A stretch of 64,000 nt of DNA from Silene conica (Eukaryota; Streptophyta; Magnoliopsida; Caryophyllales; Caryophyllaceae), in contig CM055311.2 in the NCBI GenBank assembly GCA_029255685.2, forward strand, positions 15,026,952-15,090,951, in the 5' to 3' direction. A program made the position numbers and the translations under genes. Numbering within the stretch: the first letter of the stretch is position 1; each line of letters opens with the position of its first letter. This document shows, in pieces, positions 59,139-64,000 of the stretch. The notes below the pieces were generated by a model, which did no database searches, was not told the DNA's origin, and was given only the letters and a program-made list of their open reading frames with translations.

Positions 59139-62100
59139 AAATTTTGAGCCTTAACTGCAGGGGATTGGGCAATCCCGATGCAGTAGGCGGTATTCGCAAT
59201 CTCTTACGTCGAGAAGCCCCTCACTTTGTGTTATTGTGCGAAACTAAACTGAGTTGTTTTGAGTTTTATAGATTTAGTTCATCCTTAGTTGATTACGAAA
59301 GCAGAGCGGTGGATAGCGTTGGTAGGGCTGGTGGTCTAGGTTTTCTATGGCGAAAAGATCTGACTTGCTCTTTTAAGTCGGAGTCGGTCCATCACATGGA
59401 TTTTGAGGTGGTTGATGGGGACAAGAGTTGGAGGCTTACGGGGTTCTATGGCTGACCGAATGTGTGTGATCGACACCTTTCGTGGGACCTCTTGCGCCTC
59501 TTAGGTGCTGAAGGTATTAAGCCTTGGCTATGTATTGGGGACTTTAATGAGATTCTATTCGCGAACGAAATGAAGGGAGGTGTTCGTCCACAACGGCAGA
59601 TGTCTAATTTTATGGAAGCGGTTGATAGTTGTGGTCTTCGGGACGTGGAATTTGAGGGTTATGAGTATACCTACGATAACGGTCAGCATGGTGAAAACAA
59701 CCGTCAATCGAGGATTGATAGAGCCCTGGTGTCTTCAGAATGGTTAGAGCTGTTTCCGAATGCGATCCTTAATCATCTCAATCGAGAGTGGTCAGACCAT
59801 GCTCCTATTGTTGTTCACACGAGCAGAGGAGATGGAGGCAACACTGAACATCGTAAGCTTTTTCGGTTTGAGCAAGTATGGGTGGGAGAAGATGGGTGTG
59901 AAGATGCAATTCAAATGGCGTGGGGAGGAGCTGAAACAGATTTCATTACAAGCATTACCCAATGCTCCAAGGCATTGCAAAACTGGAAAGGTACAAGCAT
60001 TGGCAAAATTGTACGTGACTTACGACAGAAGAGGAAGAAATTACAGCTACTTAATGAAGGTTGTAGGGAGGAATGGGCTGTCCGTGAAAGGAAGGAAATT
60101 GTGAGGGAAATTGCAAAACTTCAGAAGCAAGAAGAGATCTTTTGGCGACAAAGATCGAGAGCTCTTTGGTTGAAAGACGGAGATCGCAACACTAAATTTT
60201 TCCACAGGAAAGCATGTCAAAGGAAGAAGAAAAATTATATTCCGTTTATAGTCAGTGAGGATGGGCAAACCCACACGGGCTCGGAGGCGATTGCTAAAAT
60301 TGCAAAGAATTACTTCGAAAATTTGTTCACTTCCAGCAACCCGCACCATTTCGAACCTTTACTGGAAGTTGTCGAAGGCCGAGTTTCAAATGAGATGAAT
60401 GAGATTTTAAGCGCGGACTACAGCGAAGATGAAGTTATTGCGGCCCTAAATCAGATGCATCCGATAAAGGCTCCGGGAATTGATGGTATGGATGTTCTTT
60501 TTTTCCAAACATATTGGCATATTGTTGGACCTAGTGTGTTGAAGACGGTTCTGAATATCTTGAGAGGAGCACCTATGCCGGATGATTTCAATAAGACCCT
60601 CATAGTTCTTATCCCTAAGAAGAAGGCACCGGATAAAATGGTGGATTTCCGTCCTATAAGCCTATGCAATGTGATTTATAAAATTGTCTCAAAAAGTCTT
60701 AGCAAACCGTCTGAAGTTGTTTTTAGGGGACATTGTTGCTGAAAATCAGTCCGCTTTTACTCCGGGAAGAACGATCACCGATAACATTATTGTGGCTTTT
60801 GAATTATTCCATCACATGAAGTCCGAGAAGAGTAATATTGGTCACATGGCTCTAAAACTAGACATGGCGAAAGCTTACGACCGTGTGGAATGGTTTTTTC
60901 TCGAGCGAGTATTGCGACGGATGGGCTTTGAGAGTAAGTGGGTGGACCGAGTTATGCACTGTGTTTCGACAGTATCCTTTTCGGTAATGATAAATGGACA
61001 ACCATCTGATGTTTTTAAGCCAAGTCGAGGTATTAGGCAGGGGGACCCCTTGTCCCCGTATCTTTTTATTCTCTGCGCTGAGGTCCTTTCGGGATTGATG
61101 AGGAAAGCAATGGAGGACATAGCTATTACAGGTATCCGGGTTGCGAGTAATGCCCCGATGGTGGCCCACCTTTTGTTCGCTGACGATAGTATTTTCTTTG
61201 TGAAGGCGACGGATACGGAGGCAAATAAGGTGAAAGCTATTTTAACATCTTACGAGCAGGCCTCCGGCCAATTGGTAAATTATAATAAAACATCGGTGTC
61301 CTTCAGCCGAGGACAACGGAGGATAGACGAAGGAGAATTGCAGCATATTTAGGTGTCCAGATTGTTGATGAGCATGAGAAGTATTTGGGTCTGCCTACAA
61401 TTGTGGGACATTCAAAGACGGTTATCACTAAAGTTGTCCGGGAGAAATTACACAAAAAACTGCAAGAATGGCGAGGGAAGCTATTTTCGAAGACCGGTAG
61501 GGAAATTTTGATAAAGGCCGTAGTCCAATCAATCCCTACTTATGCGATGAGTGTCTTCAAGTTTCCGAAAATTTTTAGTGATGAATTGCGGTCCTTGGTG
61601 TCTCGGTTTTTTTGGGGTGCGGAAAATGGTAAACGTAAAATGGCTTGGATTGCGTGGAAACGACTTTGTCAACCGCGGAGTATGGGTGGCCTGGGGTTCT
61701 GTGATTTTCATGATTTCAATCTTGCTCTCTTGGGAAAACAAGCGTGGCGGCTTCTGACGGATAGAACGAGTTTGATGGCGCGAGTAATAGGTGGTAAATA
61801 TTTTCCGAACAACAACTTTATGAAAGCTAGGTTGGGAATAAATCCCAGCTATACTTGGAGAGGTTTTTTGGAGGCTAGGTCGGTTTTGAACCTGGGTATA
61901 AGAAGGCAAGTGAGTGACGGAATTAGTACGCGAGTTTGGGATGACCCGTGGGTAACAGGCACTCAGACACGAAGAGTTATATCCCCTCGCCAGAACAATT
62001 CGCCGGATATGGTAGTCGCTGAATTGATTAATCCTGATGGCCAAAGTTGGAATTCGACGAAATTGCGAAGCCTGTTCTTACCCTTCGAGCAGGAACGTAT

Positions 62101-63256
62101 CCTCAATATGCGTATCCCTAAACTCAAGTACGAGGATAGATGGGTCTGGGAGTTGGAGAAGAGTGGGTGCTATTCGGTCAGGTCTGCGTACAAGGCTATT
62201 TGTGGGGACTATGGAATGGAAGATGGACATTCAGACCGTATCAAAGAAAAAGGGTTATGGAATCGTATATGGAAGGCACAAGTTTTACCAAGGGTTAAAA
62301 CTTTTTTCTGGCAGTTTTGTAATGACGCCCTCGCGACGAATCAAAATCTGGGCAGACGAGTTCAAGCTATATCCACTGAGTGTCCTATTTGTCATGGTCC
62401 TTTGGAGTCGAGTTCTCATCTTGTGGTAGGCTGTGGTTGGGTGGATGAGGTGTGGGAGGGGCTGGAGATGGAGGGCCTTGCCGCTCCCGAAGGCCGGCAC
62501 ATCAGAGAATGGGTATAGGATATATGGCGTGATATGAACAGGGAGGAATGCACTCGGTTTATGACTGGTTGTTGGGCAGTTTGGGAGGCTAGGAACAAAT
62601 GGGTCTTTGAGGGGGTAGAAGTTAACAGTGGAAGGGTAGTCAATAGAGTAAGAGAGATGATGAGGGAGTTTAGTAGTGTGGCAGAAGTGGGAAGGCAAAC
62701 GACTTCTTTGCAGGGTGCGGGGACTGCAGCAAAACAGAAATGGGAGGAACAGAATGCGAGAATCTGGAGTATGGCCGAGCAGGAAGGTGCGGCTGTCATT
62801 TTGGTGGACGCGGGAGTGAAGGAGGATCAGGGAGTGGGGCTGGGGGTCATTTGTCGAGAGCCACATGGGAGGGTTTTATGGGGCATAACAGCTAGACGCA
62901 GGGGGGAGGTGACGGTGAGAATGGCGGAGGCAGAGGCTGTTTTGAGCGGGGTTCAAGAAGCTGTTCATAGGGGGTATACGAAGGTGGCAGTTGGGAGCGA
63001 TAGCACAGAGGTCATTGACGCTCTCCAAAGGAAAACGCATGGTCGGAGTGATTTTTATCTGCTTATTGATGATATCTTAGCTTATGGCTCTAGTTTTGTT
63101 TCAGTTTGTTGGTTTCATGTTAGTCGGAAAGCCAATCGAGTTGCACACATGTTAGCGCATGCATCTAAGATTGGTTCGAGTCTTTATTTTTCGGAATCTT
63201 CAATTCCGCCTTGTATTGCTACTTTTATTTCAGAGGAGATTGCTAATTGTATGTAA
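59135..63256 (+). pseudogene. LINE ORF2: endonuclease-RT-RNase H, several breaks
   Basis: It starts MKILSLNCRGLGNPDAVGGI. The endonuclease has CRGLGN, CETKLS, GDFNEIL, SRIDRAL and SDHAPIV. The RT has KAPGIDGMD, FRPISLCNVIYK, KLDMAKAYDRVEW, GIRQGDPLSPYLF and the catalytic FADDSIFF. A zinc motif (CPICHGPLESSSHLVVGC) and an RNase H domain at the end (ILVDAGVKEDQGVGLGVICR, then AEAEAVLSGVQEA and VGSDSTEVIDAL) follow. Breaks are a TGA at 59453-59455, an extra A in the A5 run at 60691-60695, a one-base shift near 61330-61345 and a TAG at 62516-62518. The RNase H domain would remove RNA from the RNA-DNA hybrid. It is a dead copy. Confidence 0.92.
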
Positions 63257-63459
63257 CCTGTTTCGGGGGTTACTTTCAAAAAAAAAAAATATTTTCACAT
63301 CTTAATTTTGTACAATCTAATCTAATGTTTTGCTTCCATACTGGTAAATAATTGACATAATTACCGTCTTCTATTTCTTGTATTTACAATGATACCATTG
63401 CAACTAAAACTCCACATTATGATAACTTTTTATACACACCTCTAAATATTTTTAGGGTT

Positions 63460-63674
63460 ATTCTATATGGTACCCCTCAATTTATTGAGTTTCTACATGG
63501 TACCCCTACATTTTAGGAAACATACATGGTACCTGTAAACCATAAAATTTGAAACCTGCAATAATAATTAAAAAGGAACAAAAATAATACGGATTATTCC
63601 ACTGATTCTACAACAATATTATTTCACTGATTCTACAACAATATTTTTCCACTGATTCTACAACAATATTAAAA
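63460..63674 (+). repeat. Short tandem repeats
   Basis: ATGGTACC-containing units occur three times at 63466-63535 (ATATGGTACCCCTCA, ACATGGTACCCCTAC, ACATGGTACCTGTAA). Then three 25-bp units starting CACTGATTCTACAACAATAT occur at 63600, 63625 and 63650. No coding role is evident. Confidence 0.75.
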
Positions 63675-64000
63675 CTACGAGTCTACGATCTTCGAGGCTC
63701 GCTTGCTTGACTTTAGCTTTTTGAGAGGGTCGCGTTGACTTCAATCTCTCTTTGATGCTTGAATTTACTTTGAGTTTACTTGAGTAGGCGACACGATTTT
63801 ATGGTGCTTGTTGTCTACTTGCAAGCTTGATTTGTAGAGAGAATTTGAGAGCGTTTTGATGTCTCTTTTCTCTTCACTTTGACAAATGATTTTCTCTCCT
63901 GCCAAAGTGATTTTTTTCCTTTTTTTGAAATGGTGAAGAAGTCTCTTATTTATAAGAATTTCTCCCTTGGCAAATGGACTTGAGTTTGGGCCTTGTTTAT
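63675..64000. other. Unannotated end of window
   Basis: Nothing recognisable was found. The sequence is CT- and TTGA-rich with closed frames and could be the edge of a repeat or a UTR that continues beyond the window. Confidence 0.3.

Larger units (their letters stand above)
58288..63289 (+). mobile_element. 5'-truncated LINE with RNase H domain
   Basis: It starts inside ORF1 (IERAVRIRILHDVRVPLKSE) and ends with an A-run at 63278-63289 after the last stop. ORF1, endonuclease, RT, zinc region and RNase H follow in order on the plus strand. The 5' edge is approximate, and no target duplication was found around the two ends. It differs clearly from the LINE at 40830-45567, so it is a second family. 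Confidence 0.85.

Noticed and set aside
63600..63674. Three regular 25-bp repeats, considered as a CRISPR-like array
   Set aside because: The units abut without spacers and the context is a plant genome; this is a short tandem repeat.

Overview
This window is plant nuclear DNA, most likely from a eudicot. It is AT-rich, its genes are split by GT-AG introns, and it holds plant-type Copia LTR elements, L1-type LINEs, Helitrons, a Stowaway MITE and two recognisable host genes. Terminal motifs such as TGAGACGG near 15.45 kb hint at Caryophyllales, but that is a weak impression and the species cannot be named. No bacterial features, rRNA, tRNA or CRISPR were seen.

Layout. 1-7484: nested Copia elements, all on the minus strand. 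A partial element (gag, leader, PBS, 5' LTR) sits in the LTR of a second element, which in turn truncates the gag of a third element that still has its own PBS and LTR. 7917-10047: a non-autonomous Helitron with TC and CTAG ends. 10.4-14.5 kb: an intact nine-exon host gene for a PAM2 plus two-RRM protein of the CID8-13 type. 14.8-50.6 kb: a Helitron domain. It holds two RPA70-like genes (one with a nonsense codon), a broken Rep/PIF1-helicase gene, two genes each encoding a tandem pair of dsRBD-like domains, three copies of a small F-box-like gene, one unknown gene, and rearranged inverted fragments of these. A solo Copia LTR (5-bp TSD) and a full-length LINE (15-bp TSD) have inserted into it. 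A Helitron-type 3' terminus lies at 50578, directly upstream of the next host gene. 50.7-57.2 kb: an intact 14-exon gene for a TPR protein matching HLB1, with several foldback elements in its introns. 58.3-63.3 kb: a 5'-truncated LINE on the plus strand carrying an RNase H domain, broken by stops and frameshifts. 63.3-64 kb: short tandem repeats and otherwise featureless sequence.

How it fits together. The two host genes look functional and frame about 36 kb of mobile DNA. The most interesting part is the Helitron domain. Besides the Rep/helicase and RPA genes expected in plant Helitrons, it carries repeated families of tandem dsRBD-like proteins and F-box-like proteins. These could be accessory functions, for example interference with host RNA silencing or protein turnover, but that role is inference. 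Most members are now damaged. The second RPA gene and two of the F-box-like genes still read open.
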